Positions 43,889 to 52,156 of a stretch of DNA of 64,000 nt are shown in pieces. The notes beneath the pieces are model-generated. The model searched no databases, had not been told where the DNA came from, and was given only the letters and a program-made list of their open reading frames with translations. This stretch comes from Fibrisoma montanum (GTDB taxonomy: Bacteria; Bacteroidota; Bacteroidia; Cytophagales; Spirosomataceae). Numbering within the stretch: position 1 is the stretch's first letter; the number at the start of each line of letters is the position of its first letter. The DNA is taken from assembly GCF_003583365.1 (NCBI RefSeq), contig NZ_QXED01000001.1, positions 496,001 to 560,000 on the forward strand, given 5' to 3'. The translations under genes were made by a program, and so were the position numbers.

Positions 43889-43951
43889 GCGCAGCGGTAC
43901 GCGCCGGTTCCTCCGAGTCACGACGGAGAGCCGGATGCGTAGCCGCTGCGC
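43889..43951 (+). terminator. Long hairpin after the giant gene
   Basis: GCGCAGCGG (43889-43897) pairs with CCGCTGCGC (43943-43951). The next bases pair further, and an inner CTCCG/CGGAG stem (43911-43915 with 43924-43928) closes the tip. The 63-base structure ends in CTTTCTATT, a weak T-tract. Likely transcription end of the 2012-aa gene, 45 bases past its stop. Confidence 0.65.
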
Positions 43952-44048
43952 TTTCTATTGACGCAGGGAATTTTGGTTTTCGGACCTGACTGCTCTTTGG
44001 AGAAAATTCCATTCTTTGCATAACCGCAATCGTCCCTTAGCTTTTACA

Positions 44049-45278
44049 ATGACCCTGTCGACCTTGCCCGTGAACTATGACGAACATAAGGTTCCGGCCT
44101 ATACACTTCCCGACGTACTAACAACGCCAGATGGCCAGCCAGTTACAACGGTCGGGCAATGGCTGACCCAGCAACGGCCCGCCACGCTTGCCCTCTTCAA
44201 AGAGCACGTATACGGGCAGATGCCGAGTAGACCAACCAGCATGCGATCAGTAGTTCGATCAGTAAACGAAAACGCCCTGAATGGAGTCGCCATTTGCAAA
44301 CAAGTGACCGTTTTGTTCGGTACCCCGGATGAAGCGCCTGGTATGGACGTACTGCTCTATCTACCCAAAACCGACCAGTCCGTTCCCATTTTTGCGGGGC
44401 TAAACTTTTCCGGCAACCACTGTGTCAGCAACGATCCGGGCATTACCCTCTCGACCCGCTGGCTACCGAACACGGAGGGTGGCGAAGTCACGAACAACCG
44501 GGCAACTGAAGATGCCCGCGGTATGGAAGCCAGTCGCTGGCCGATTGACGAGATAGTCAGGCGGGGCTACGGGGTAGCAACGGTTTACTACGGTGATCTT
44601 GAACCCGATCATCCGGAAGGCTGGCAAACGGGCATCAGGACTACGTTGAAAACTGAACTCAACCAGGCCGAAACCGCCTGGGCAGCCATCGGTGCATGGG
44701 CCTGGGGGCTGAGCCGGCTGATGGACTACCTGGAAACAGACCCGGCCATAGATGCGTCACGGGTGATCCTGCACGGCCACTCCCGACTCGGCAAAGCGGC
44801 CTTGTGGGCGGGCGCGACCGATGAACGCTTTGCGATGGTTATCTCCAATAACTCGGGAGAAGGCGGGGCCGCGCTGGCCCGGCGGTGCTTCGGCGAAACC
44901 GTTGCGCACATCAACACCAACTTTCCGCACTGGTTCGTGGACAGGTTCAAGACGTATAATGACAATGAAAACGCCCTGCCCGTCGACCAACACCAGCTTC
45001 TGGCGCTGATTGCCCCTCGTCCTCTTTATGTAGCCAGTGCGGAAGAAGATGCCTGGGCCGACCCGACAGGTGAATTTCTGAGCGCGAAAGAAGCTGATCG
45101 AGTCTGGAACCTGTTTGGTAGGCAGGGACTTGGGGTATCGGTAATGCCCAGGGTTAACCAGCCAGTCGGTCATACCGTCGGCTACCACATCCGATCCGGC
45201 CCTCACGACATCACAACTTACGATTGGGCGCAATACCTTGACTTTGCCGACAGATTACTACCTGGCCCCATCCACTGA
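44049..45278 (+). CDS. CE15-like glucuronoyl methylesterase / alpha-beta hydrolase
   Basis: A 409-residue alpha/beta hydrolase. The nucleophile motif GHSRLGKAALWAGA (Ser near 245) is close to the G-C-S-R-x-G-K-A motif of CE15 4-O-methyl-glucuronoyl methylesterases. ISNNSGEGGAALARRCFGE follows, and the catalytic His is probably in GPHDITTYDW near the C terminus. CE15 enzymes cut ester links between lignin and glucuronoxylan. No signal peptide is visible from ATG 44049, nor from the open frame upstream to TTG 44016, so as read it would be cytoplasmic, which is unusual for the family. It lies beside the polysaccharide utilization genes. Confidence 0.87.
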   Translation: MTLSTLPVNYDEHKVPAYTLPDVLTTPDGQPVTTVGQWLTQQRPATLALFKEHVYGQMPSRPTSMRSVVRSVNENALNGVAICKQVTVLFGTPDEAPGMDVLLYLPKTDQSVPIFAGLNFSGNHCVSNDPGITLSTRWLPNTEGGEVTNNRATEDARGMEASRWPIDEIVRRGYGVATVYYGDLEPDHPEGWQTGIRTTLKTELNQAETAWAAIGAWAWGLSRLMDYLETDPAIDASRVILHGHSRLGKAALWAGATDERFAMVISNNSGEGGAALARRCFGETVAHINTNFPHWFVDRFKTYNDNENALPVDQHQLLALIAPRPLYVASAEEDAWADPTGEFLSAKEADRVWNLFGRQGLGVSVMPRVNQPVGHTVGYHIRSGPHDITTYDWAQYLDFADRLLPGPIH

Positions 45279-45285
45279 TTCCCTG

Positions 45286-45318
45286 AAAACAAAAACTCCC
45301 GGCAATACCAGGAGCTTT
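45286..45318 (-). terminator. Intrinsic terminator of the PUL operon
   Basis: On the minus strand CTCCTGG (45314-45308) pairs with CCGGGAG (45302-45296), including one G-U pair, followed by TTTTTGTTTT. It lies about 90 bases after the stop of the last minus-strand gene, between it and the convergent CE15-like gene. Confidence 0.75.
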
Positions 45319-45406
45319 GCAGACTAACCTATGATGAACCCTATTTTCCCTACTTACTTATTATCTTACGTTGATGAGCCTGGATACGGTGGCGTATGAA
45401 CTGGCA

Positions 45407-46879
45407 CTACATTCTGTTGATACGCACGACAATCGAGCGGGTAAAATCAGGTAATTGAACGGCGGCCGACCGGCGGGCTCGCTGTGTTTTGTGCTGCCAG
45501 GGATCGTAGGTGGTCACCTGCCGGATCTGTTTTGCCGAAAGCAGGGTGTCCACGTTCACTGTCAGGTTCTGCCGCAGTGCCGGCGCCCTTCCTTTTTCCA
45601 GTTCCTGCTGCCAGTCGTTCTCGGCATCGCGGCACCATAGCAACAGGGTCTTTCGACCAGACAAGCCGTAGATGCGCAGCGTTGGGTGCGGAATCGTTAC
45701 GGGAACAAATTGCTCGTCAACCGGATCAACCCCCTTAATGGCTTCGGTAAAGCGCTGGTAATGGTACCACAGATTATTCTTGTCGATGTAGCTGTCCCAG
45801 TGCCAGGCCATGCCCGTTCCGGCGGCTCCGCTGAAAAACGGCGCAAACAGCATATCATGCAGCAACATACCGGCTTTATCCAGCGGATACAGTTCCGACG
45901 GACCGGTATGCTTCGGTTTCACGGCCCCCACTTCCGCCAGCAGCATGGGTTTTTGAAGGCCATACGAACGGAGTTCGGCAACGGCGTTGCTGGCCAGTAC
46001 GTCCATCGGAGCGGTAACGACGGCGAGCTGCCCTCCTTTGTCCAGGTAGCGATGAATCTGCGCTACGTCGTTGGCTTTCAGCGAATTGATAAACCGGTAG
46101 TCAGGCCTGGCTTTTTCAGAGTCGAAGCTGCCCAGACTCTGCATGACCAGATTCTTCGGGAATTTCCGGTGGACTTCCGGTAGCATATACGCGTTCCAGT
46201 CGTACAGGCCCGCACTCCGGATCGCGTTCATCTCGTTCCAGAGTTCCCAGCCAAATACGGCCGGATGGTCGCCGTAGCGCTGCCGGAACAAATCAACCTT
46301 GTTCAGGTACGTAGCGCGCCCGTTGTCGGACTGAATATACCCCGCCATATCGGCAAAAGGCCCACCGTTTGCCTGGTGATACAACGCTTTGTTGAAAAAA
46401 TTCCGGGTGGTGTCGATCTGCCGGAAGTGCTCAAAACAAAACTTGACCTTGATACGGTAGCGGCTGGCCAGTTCAAGCACCGTATCGATTTTCTGGAAGC
46501 TGGAGGAATCGACCCGACCGAATTGCCGCTCGATCTCAAACAACGGATGGCTCAGCCACACCCGGGCGTAGTTCCCGCCGTTCTCCGATAGTTTACGGAA
46601 ATAGGTTTTCATCAGGCCCATGTCCCTGGCCCAGCAGATATTCGGGCCAATCGGGATGTAGGCCTGCCCGTTGCTTAGTTCAAAATAAAGAGGGTTTTTC
46701 GGGCTGACCCGCACAAACGACGTCGTGAACGGGTCAGCCTTCGCCCGCAACCAACTATCGGCCGGTTGGTTCTGTCCCGGTATGTTGTCCAACCACCCAT
46801 CGGGTTGCGGAGATGGTAGCAGATAAAGCCCCTGACTAATCAGGAAAACACCAGCGCAGAAAATACCCAGTCCTTTCAT
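45407..46879 (-). CDS. GH5-like (clan GH-A) secreted glycoside hydrolase
   Basis: 490 residues. The N-terminal hydrophobic segment (GIFCAGVFLISQGLYLL) acts as signal peptide or anchor. The TIM-barrel domain (about 65-410) has IPIGPNICWARD, GGNYARVWLSHP, the acid/base Glu216 in GWELWNEMN and the probable nucleophile Glu316 in MLLAEVGA. WHWDSYIDKNN closes the active site. A beta-sandwich-like C-terminal domain of about 75 residues follows. It is expected to retain configuration while cutting beta-linked glycan in the periplasm or at the surface. The exact family (GH5 or a neighbour) is not certain. Last gene of the operon. Confidence 0.83.
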   Translation of the reverse strand: MKGLGIFCAGVFLISQGLYLLPSPQPDGWLDNIPGQNQPADSWLRAKADPFTTSFVRVSPKNPLYFELSNGQAYIPIGPNICWARDMGLMKTYFRKLSENGGNYARVWLSHPLFEIERQFGRVDSSSFQKIDTVLELASRYRIKVKFCFEHFRQIDTTRNFFNKALYHQANGGPFADMAGYIQSDNGRATYLNKVDLFRQRYGDHPAVFGWELWNEMNAIRSAGLYDWNAYMLPEVHRKFPKNLVMQSLGSFDSEKARPDYRFINSLKANDVAQIHRYLDKGGQLAVVTAPMDVLASNAVAELRSYGLQKPMLLAEVGAVKPKHTGPSELYPLDKAGMLLHDMLFAPFFSGAAGTGMAWHWDSYIDKNNLWYHYQRFTEAIKGVDPVDEQFVPVTIPHPTLRIYGLSGRKTLLLWCRDAENDWQQELEKGRAPALRQNLTVNVDTLLSAKQIRQVTTYDPWQHKTQRARRSAAVQLPDFTRSIVVRINRM

Positions 46880-46953
46880 GCAGCGTACAGTTATGTCTGG
46901 CCATTAACGGATCAATGGCCAGCCCGGTCAGCAATTGCCAAACGGGGGTTGTA

Positions 46954-48354
46954 TCAGGGTATGTGTTCGTAAGCGCCCAGATCGCCTACCGCCGTTCCGT
47001 TCGCATTTCCGTCGAGCGGTCTGGCCTGGTTTCTGATGTCGACGGTCGAAAGCGGGGTGCCGGCGGCCCGGTCAATGGCGGGTGAGCCGGACTTGATGCG
47101 AAAGTCGTTGGTCGACGCGTTGACAAACAGCGGGTCACCGTTGATGGAGCCGGTTCCCGGAGCGTACGTCGGCCCAAACACCAGGTTGTTGGCAATCGTC
47201 GCATAGGTCTGGTCGCGGGTCCGCATTTGCTGCGCATTGCCCGCAAAAATGTTGTTCCGGATGTTGAAGTTCCGATTGGCCGGATTGTTGGCTTCGACCA
47301 GCAGTCCGACGTTCTCCCAGGTACCCGTTGTGCCAAAGCCGCAGCGCGTCACGGTATTCTGATACACATCAATGTCCTGCAGGGGGCCATTGTTCACGTA
47401 CCCCGCCAGCCGTATGCCCACCCGTTTGCAGTCGTAAACCAGATTGTCGTGAACTTTTACTCCCAGGGCTGTGCCCCCTTCCTCGCTGGCTACGGTAATA
47501 CCGGCCTGGCAGTTGTAGACGGTGTTGGCATAGACGTCCACATTGGAGAGATTTTTCTGGTAGGCGTCCACGTAAATACCCACTCGGTACAGATCGTAGA
47601 CGGTGTTGTGATGTACCTTGCCGTTGGTGCAGGAATTTTTGCAGTCGATGCCTTCGCCCCCGTTGTTGGGTTCGGCACCGGGCGCAAACTGCCGATCAAA
47701 CACCGTATTGTTGGCCACCTCAAAATCCGTCGTCGACGCAATGGTCAGGCATTCGTTCGTACCAATGTTTTCGGGGTCCTGGCAGGCTTTACGTATCCGG
47801 CAGTTCAGCACCTTTATCTTTGAGCTGCCGGCCGCGATAATCCCCGACGCGTACGTATTGAAAGCCCGACAGTTCTGGACCGTGATGCCGGTTGAGTTAC
47901 GTACCTGAATGCCATCGCGCCGGGAGTTACGAAACAGTATACCATCCACCACGATCCAGCTCTTGTTCAGAATGTAGAACAACCCGCCAACCTTATCGGC
48001 CGGAACCTGGAGCTTTCCATCCACGATCACCTCTGCTCCGGCTTCGGCCTTGTAGGTAATGGGTGCCATTTCGGTACCGGAATTAGCCGGCATGATGGGG
48101 CTGGTAATCTCGTAGGTGCCGCCCTTGATGATAACGGTGTTGCCGCTGGTGGCCACCTGCGCGGCTTTGTGAATGGTAGCAAACGGACTGGCCGATGATC
48201 CGGAGTTGCCGTCACTGCCCGTGGTCGATACGTAATAGGTCGTAATCGCCTGCGTAGCCGCTATTCGGGTGTTGGCATCGGGAGCTACGTTTTCTTTTGT
48301 CGTTTGGCAGGCAAACACCCCCTGGATGACAATGAGCAAAAGGACGTTTTTCAT
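46954..48354 (-). CDS. Right-handed beta-helix lipoprotein (pectate lyase-like)
   Basis: A 466-residue lipoprotein (MKNVLLLIVIQGVFAC, Cys at 16). YYVSTTGSDGNSGSSASPFATIHKAAQ opens the DUF1565-like entry to a right-handed beta-helix. Coils with N-rich turns follow through residues 80-420 (for example GIQVRNSTGITVQNCRAF, ENIGTNECLTIASTTDFEVA). The last part has DFRIKSGSPAIDRAAGTP and GDLGAYEHIP, the end found in many Bacteroidota polysaccharide lyases and choice-of-anchor proteins. A lyase or hydrolase on uronate-rich glycan is likely, but the catalytic residues are not identified. It is 20 bases from the upstream hydrolase gene. Confidence 0.85.
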   Translation of the reverse strand: MKNVLLLIVIQGVFACQTTKENVAPDANTRIAATQAITTYYVSTTGSDGNSGSSASPFATIHKAAQVATSGNTVIIKGGTYEITSPIMPANSGTEMAPITYKAEAGAEVIVDGKLQVPADKVGGLFYILNKSWIVVDGILFRNSRRDGIQVRNSTGITVQNCRAFNTYASGIIAAGSSKIKVLNCRIRKACQDPENIGTNECLTIASTTDFEVANNTVFDRQFAPGAEPNNGGEGIDCKNSCTNGKVHHNTVYDLYRVGIYVDAYQKNLSNVDVYANTVYNCQAGITVASEEGGTALGVKVHDNLVYDCKRVGIRLAGYVNNGPLQDIDVYQNTVTRCGFGTTGTWENVGLLVEANNPANRNFNIRNNIFAGNAQQMRTRDQTYATIANNLVFGPTYAPGTGSINGDPLFVNASTNDFRIKSGSPAIDRAAGTPLSTVDIRNQARPLDGNANGTAVGDLGAYEHIP

Positions 48355-48374
48355 AACGGTTGATTGTTAAAGAG

Positions 48375-49889
48375 CTACTGATTCCTGGTTCCAATCAGCG
48401 ACTTGTCTGCGATCAGGATTGGGCCGTCGTACACGGGTATATTCTGAATGATTAACTTGTTGCCGTCTTTCTTCCACTGACTGGCCGGGATTTCATACAC
48501 ACCACCGCTGATGATGTCCACGTAGACCGGCTGGTCGATGTTCGCGTTCAGAAAGGTCAGGTTCATATCGCGGGTCTGGTACGAATTATTGGGGATGCAT
48601 TCGTCCATCCAGATGGTGTAGACCTGCTTCTTCGAATTGTTGTGCTCGTAGCCGTACACAGCCAGACTCCGGTCCGTGTTTTTATTGTATTTCACTTCGC
48701 CGGGGGCCAGCGGGGCGTTGACGTTGTACGTCGGCCGGACCGGCAGCCGCCTGAGCGAGTTGTCGAAAATGGCCGCTACGTGCTGCATGGCGTGGTACGC
48801 CAGCTTTGGCCGGATGGCCCGCCTGGTCGAATCGGACTCGATAAGTCCTTTTACGTTCAGCTTCTTGATCGGACTCCCGGCCGATGCATAATTCATATCG
48901 ATGATGCCCAGAATGCTGCATTCGATATCGTGGCCCAGATTGCCCAGCATACGCCGGGTATTCCATTTAGCCTGGCTCAGCTCCGACCACTCCCAGTCGC
49001 CGAGGGCACCACGGCCAAACCCACCGAACGACGGGGCCCCGTTCTCGCCCTGCCGTAGTTTTACTGTGGGCGCGTATTTGTCCAGCACCCGCCGAAGCTC
49101 CGCTACGTGCCAGTGGTTGGCGTCGGGGTTATAGACGTAGTCGTGGTACGCCATGTTGTCGAACAGCTTCATCTTGCCCTTTTCGTGGATAATCTTGAAG
49201 AAGGCGTCGGCATAGTCGAGATCAATGTGCCCCATCGAAAGGCCCGAAATTTTGGCACTGGGCTGAAGGCGCTTGATGATTTCGGCCGTCCGGATGTTCA
49301 GGTCGGCGATCATTTCGGGGGAGTTGATGGTGTTGTCGCCGAAGTTCGGTTCGTTCCAGACTTCCCATTCGTTTACCTTGTCCTTATAGCGTTTCACCAG
49401 AGCCTCTACCCACCGATCCCAGGCCGCCAGCGCTTCGGGCGAGGTAGGCGCACCAGCGCCCAGATTAATCCCCCCGGCCTTTGGGTAGATTGGGTTGCCG
49501 TACGATGTTTCCAGCCAGGGTTCCAGACCGCGCTGCACCGCGTCGTTGATGATGCGGTCGAGCCACGCCCAGTCGTACTGTCCGCGTACCTTCTCGGTTT
49601 TGGCCCATCCCGCCTGCAGCCGGATACGCTTGATGCCCAGCGGCCCCAGGTACTCTTTATACTGCTCATAATCGGCCATGTCGCGGTCGAGCGTTTCGCA
49701 GCCGAGCAGCCAGTTCGAAGCTTCAATATCACGCACGTTCCGCGGCTTAACGCTGCCAACCTGTTTGAGTCCGATTGTAAACGTCGATTTGCCCCCTTCA
49801 GCCGATGGCTGATTATTGGTGGTCGCGCCCGGCTGTGCCGACACGCTGATGCTGGCAAAAACGAAAAGTATAAACCAATACGTCTTCAT
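48375..49889 (-). CDS. Clan GH-A glycoside hydrolase (GH39/GH5-like)
   Basis: 504 residues from ATG 49889, chosen because MKTYWFILFVFASISVSAQ is a proper signal peptide; the frame extends to 49961 without one. The TIM barrel has the acid/base Glu180 in WEVWNEPNFGDN and the probable nucleophile Glu282 in RQGENGAPSFGG. IKRIRLQAGWAKTEKVRG and MAYHDYVYNPDANHW line the barrel. A C-terminal beta-domain (about 420-504) follows. It acts on a glycan in the periplasm or at the surface. The family is near GH39/GH5 but not assigned. Sits between two beta-helix genes in the operon. Confidence 0.85.
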   Translation of the reverse strand: MKTYWFILFVFASISVSAQPGATTNNQPSAEGGKSTFTIGLKQVGSVKPRNVRDIEASNWLLGCETLDRDMADYEQYKEYLGPLGIKRIRLQAGWAKTEKVRGQYDWAWLDRIINDAVQRGLEPWLETSYGNPIYPKAGGINLGAGAPTSPEALAAWDRWVEALVKRYKDKVNEWEVWNEPNFGDNTINSPEMIADLNIRTAEIIKRLQPSAKISGLSMGHIDLDYADAFFKIIHEKGKMKLFDNMAYHDYVYNPDANHWHVAELRRVLDKYAPTVKLRQGENGAPSFGGFGRGALGDWEWSELSQAKWNTRRMLGNLGHDIECSILGIIDMNYASAGSPIKKLNVKGLIESDSTRRAIRPKLAYHAMQHVAAIFDNSLRRLPVRPTYNVNAPLAPGEVKYNKNTDRSLAVYGYEHNNSKKQVYTIWMDECIPNNSYQTRDMNLTFLNANIDQPVYVDIISGGVYEIPASQWKKDGNKLIIQNIPVYDGPILIADKSLIGTRNQ

Positions 49890-49957
49890 TAGCTGAGGAG
49901 TTAAGATTGATGCGCCCAGCAGACACCTACCCGCTCGTTTCTGGTGTATCCATCCAA

Positions 49958-51340
49958 TCACTGCTCGTAGGCACCCCGGTCGCGGCCGCTGGCTTTGGGG
50001 CGTGCCTTACCCGTAATATCGGTTGTCAGCGGCAGTTCCACCCCGCCCGAGTTGTAGCCCGGACTGGTCTTCTGCAAGCGGAAGTCGGCCTTCCGAAGGT
50101 CGGGCTGTACATTGACAAACAAGGGGTCAGCGATGCGGTCATTCGGGCCAACAAACACCTGCTGAGCCGCAGGATACAGGTTATAGTCCCAGCGGATGTT
50201 GGTATTACGGTTATTGGAGGTCACCTTGCCACCGGGGTGCGGCACGATGATGTTGTTCATAATCACGATGTCGTCGGAGCGGTTTGGGAACAGTTCCTCG
50301 TAGCCGACTACCTGCCCGTTCCAGTAGGTGGTATTGTTGACGATATCGACATGGCGCGTCCGGAATGTGTGAATGCCCGACCCGCCGTTATACGCGCTGA
50401 CGTTGTTGGCAATCAGCGCCCGGCCTTTCCATTCGGGCCGCTGGGACTTGGGTGGAGACGCCGGAACAGCCTGGGCGCTGTCTTTACGGGCGGTCTGGGC
50501 CGCTACAACCGCATCGGCATTGGGATTGGTGGCCCCCTGCTGCGTAAGATCGGTCACGTCGAGCAGAATACCGTTGCCGTCGCTGAGTTTGCCGGTACGT
50601 TCCCAGGGCACCAGCGTTTTATTATTCCAGACGTAGTTGCGCTGGATGATGATGTGGTAGCCCGGCTTGTCGTCGAAGGCCCAGTTGTTCAGCGTCGTAA
50701 TGCCCGACCCGGCGTACCGCATGTACCAGGCATTATCGAAAACCAGACAATCTTCAATCGTCAGGTAATCGGTTTCCAGGCCCGTGATGCCGCCACCGGG
50801 GCACTTGCTCACCTGGCAGTTGCGAATCACCACGTGATGCGGCTTCTGGTCGACGGGCTGACGACGACCCTCTATGATGATTCCGTTGGTGTTGAAACGC
50901 GGGTCGGGTTTGGGCTTTTTGGCGTCTTCCAGCGCCCGCAGCAGCACCAGAGAATCATTGGCTCCGGTCACAGTCAGTCCGTCCAGAATGTGGTACGAGC
51001 CGGTAATCTGAATACCCGCCCAGCCAGACGGACGTATCTCGGGACGGTGACCCGGCTGCGCTTTCCAGGTTATCCAGGCATCGGACCGCCCCGAGCGACT
51101 GATCGTCAAAACGGGGCCGGTTTCGCCTTCGGTACCGGCGTAGATGCCGTTACCAATCAGCACCACGTCGCCCGGCTGTACCTGTTCAGCCGCTTTCTGT
51201 AAGCTCCGAAAAGCCGTTCTGGTTGTTTTACCATCGTTGGTGTCGCTGCCGGTACCCGAAACGTACCAGACCTCAGCCACTGCCAATTGACTAATCAGCC
51301 CCAGAATAAACACCTGAAAAAGCCAGCGCATCATACTCAC
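49958..51340 (-). CDS. Right-handed beta-helix protein related to the giant protein's helices
   Basis: 460 residues. The signal peptide is MSMMRWLFQVFILGLISQLAVAE. Then VWYVSGTGSDTNDGKT leads into a parallel beta-helix (about 50-440) ending PKASGRDRGAYEQ. Its central coils match both helices of the 2012-residue protein: PHHVVIRNCQVSKCPGGGI, LETDYLTIEDC, AGSGITTLNNWAFDDKPGYH, SDGNGILLD, ALIANNVSAYNGGSGIH and IVNNTTYWNGQ. All three probably share substrate and chemistry. A Gln/Ala/Pro-rich insertion (about 275-300) interrupts one turn. Its ATG overlaps the previous gene's stop by four bases. Confidence 0.88.
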   Translation of the reverse strand: MSMMRWLFQVFILGLISQLAVAEVWYVSGTGSDTNDGKTTRTAFRSLQKAAEQVQPGDVVLIGNGIYAGTEGETGPVLTISRSGRSDAWITWKAQPGHRPEIRPSGWAGIQITGSYHILDGLTVTGANDSLVLLRALEDAKKPKPDPRFNTNGIIIEGRRQPVDQKPHHVVIRNCQVSKCPGGGITGLETDYLTIEDCLVFDNAWYMRYAGSGITTLNNWAFDDKPGYHIIIQRNYVWNNKTLVPWERTGKLSDGNGILLDVTDLTQQGATNPNADAVVAAQTARKDSAQAVPASPPKSQRPEWKGRALIANNVSAYNGGSGIHTFRTRHVDIVNNTTYWNGQVVGYEELFPNRSDDIVIMNNIIVPHPGGKVTSNNRNTNIRWDYNLYPAAQQVFVGPNDRIADPLFVNVQPDLRKADFRLQKTSPGYNSGGVELPLTTDITGKARPKASGRDRGAYEQ

Positions 51341-52131
51341 GGTACCGTTACAGTAAGTGTTTTCTTAGTGGCATCCTGACTGCCTGTGATGCCCGTAGCG
51401 GTCAGCGTAACCGTGTACGTACCGGCATTGGCGTAGGTGTAGGTTGGGGAAGCCTCCGTCACAGGTGCCGATTTATCACCAAAATCCCAGGAGTAACTCA
51501 ACGCGTTGGCCGAGGTGTTGGTGAACGTAATTTTCCGCGGAGTCGTCGCGTCGGCCTTGTTGGTGAAGTTGGGCGTCGGCTTGAGAATCGACGGGTCCAG
51601 CGAAATGATGGTCGTTTTCAGCGCCGGGTTGACGGGCGTCTGCGCGCTCGCGATGGTAACGCCAACCGCCAGTTTCTGACCTGTGTTTGCCCGCAGGTAG
51701 TCGAGGTCGATGCGCAGGTCAAACGGTACGGACTGGTCACCATCCCCGAGGTTGAGCGTGTTGGGCAACACGAACTTATCCGTCGGCAGCGGGGCGGTTC
51801 CCGGCAGGGCATTGGCGGTAATCAGTCTGGCGACCGTATCGGCGTTGGCAGTAACGGTAACGGCCACCTCACCCGCGGTCGATACACCACCCCGAAAGAC
51901 GCTCAGGGGGATAATCAGTTTTTTGTCGGCCAGATTCACCGAGAACCGATACGTACCGGTGGCCGGGGGCAGGCTGTTTATGGTGTATACACCGTTGCGG
52001 GCGGTGGGCTGATACAGCAGTTGCTGCGGGTAATCGGCTTCGGGCAGTTCCTCATAGGCGCAGGCACTCAGCAGCAGGCCGCATCCCAGGCTCACACATG
52101 CCAGCCGAATCAGGTTTGAATAAGATGCCAT
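51337..52131 (-). CDS. DUF1735-like/PKD lipoprotein, probable surface glycan-binding protein
   Basis: A 264-residue lipoprotein (LACVSLGCGLLLSAC, lipidated Cys near 24). Residues 35-180 form a DUF1735-like beta domain (YRFSVNLADKKLIIPLSVFRGG, VLPNTLNLGDGDQSVPFDL). Residues 185-264 are a PKD domain (ISYSWDFGDKSAP-like turn, YANAGTYTVTLTATG). Proteins of this kind, encoded after SusD, are SusE/F-like surface glycan-binding proteins holding polysaccharide near the SusCD transporter. Overlaps the next gene by four bases, showing translational coupling. Confidence 0.82.
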   Translation of the reverse strand: MASYSNLIRLACVSLGCGLLLSACAYEELPEADYPQQLLYQPTARNGVYTINSLPPATGTYRFSVNLADKKLIIPLSVFRGGVSTAGEVAVTVTANADTVARLITANALPGTAPLPTDKFVLPNTLNLGDGDQSVPFDLRIDLDYLRANTGQKLAVGVTIASAQTPVNPALKTTIISLDPSILKPTPNFTNKADATTPRKITFTNTSANALSYSWDFGDKSAPVTEASPTYTYANAGTYTVTLTATGITGSQDATKKTLTVTVP

Positions 52132-52156
52132 TGGGTAATTCGGTTAGGGGTATAGT

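Noticed and set aside
49907-51202. 431-codon plus-strand open frame opposite the beta-helix gene
   Set aside because: Antisense to a clear beta-helix protein with a signal peptide; its own translation is Gly/Val/Arg-rich and unrecognised.
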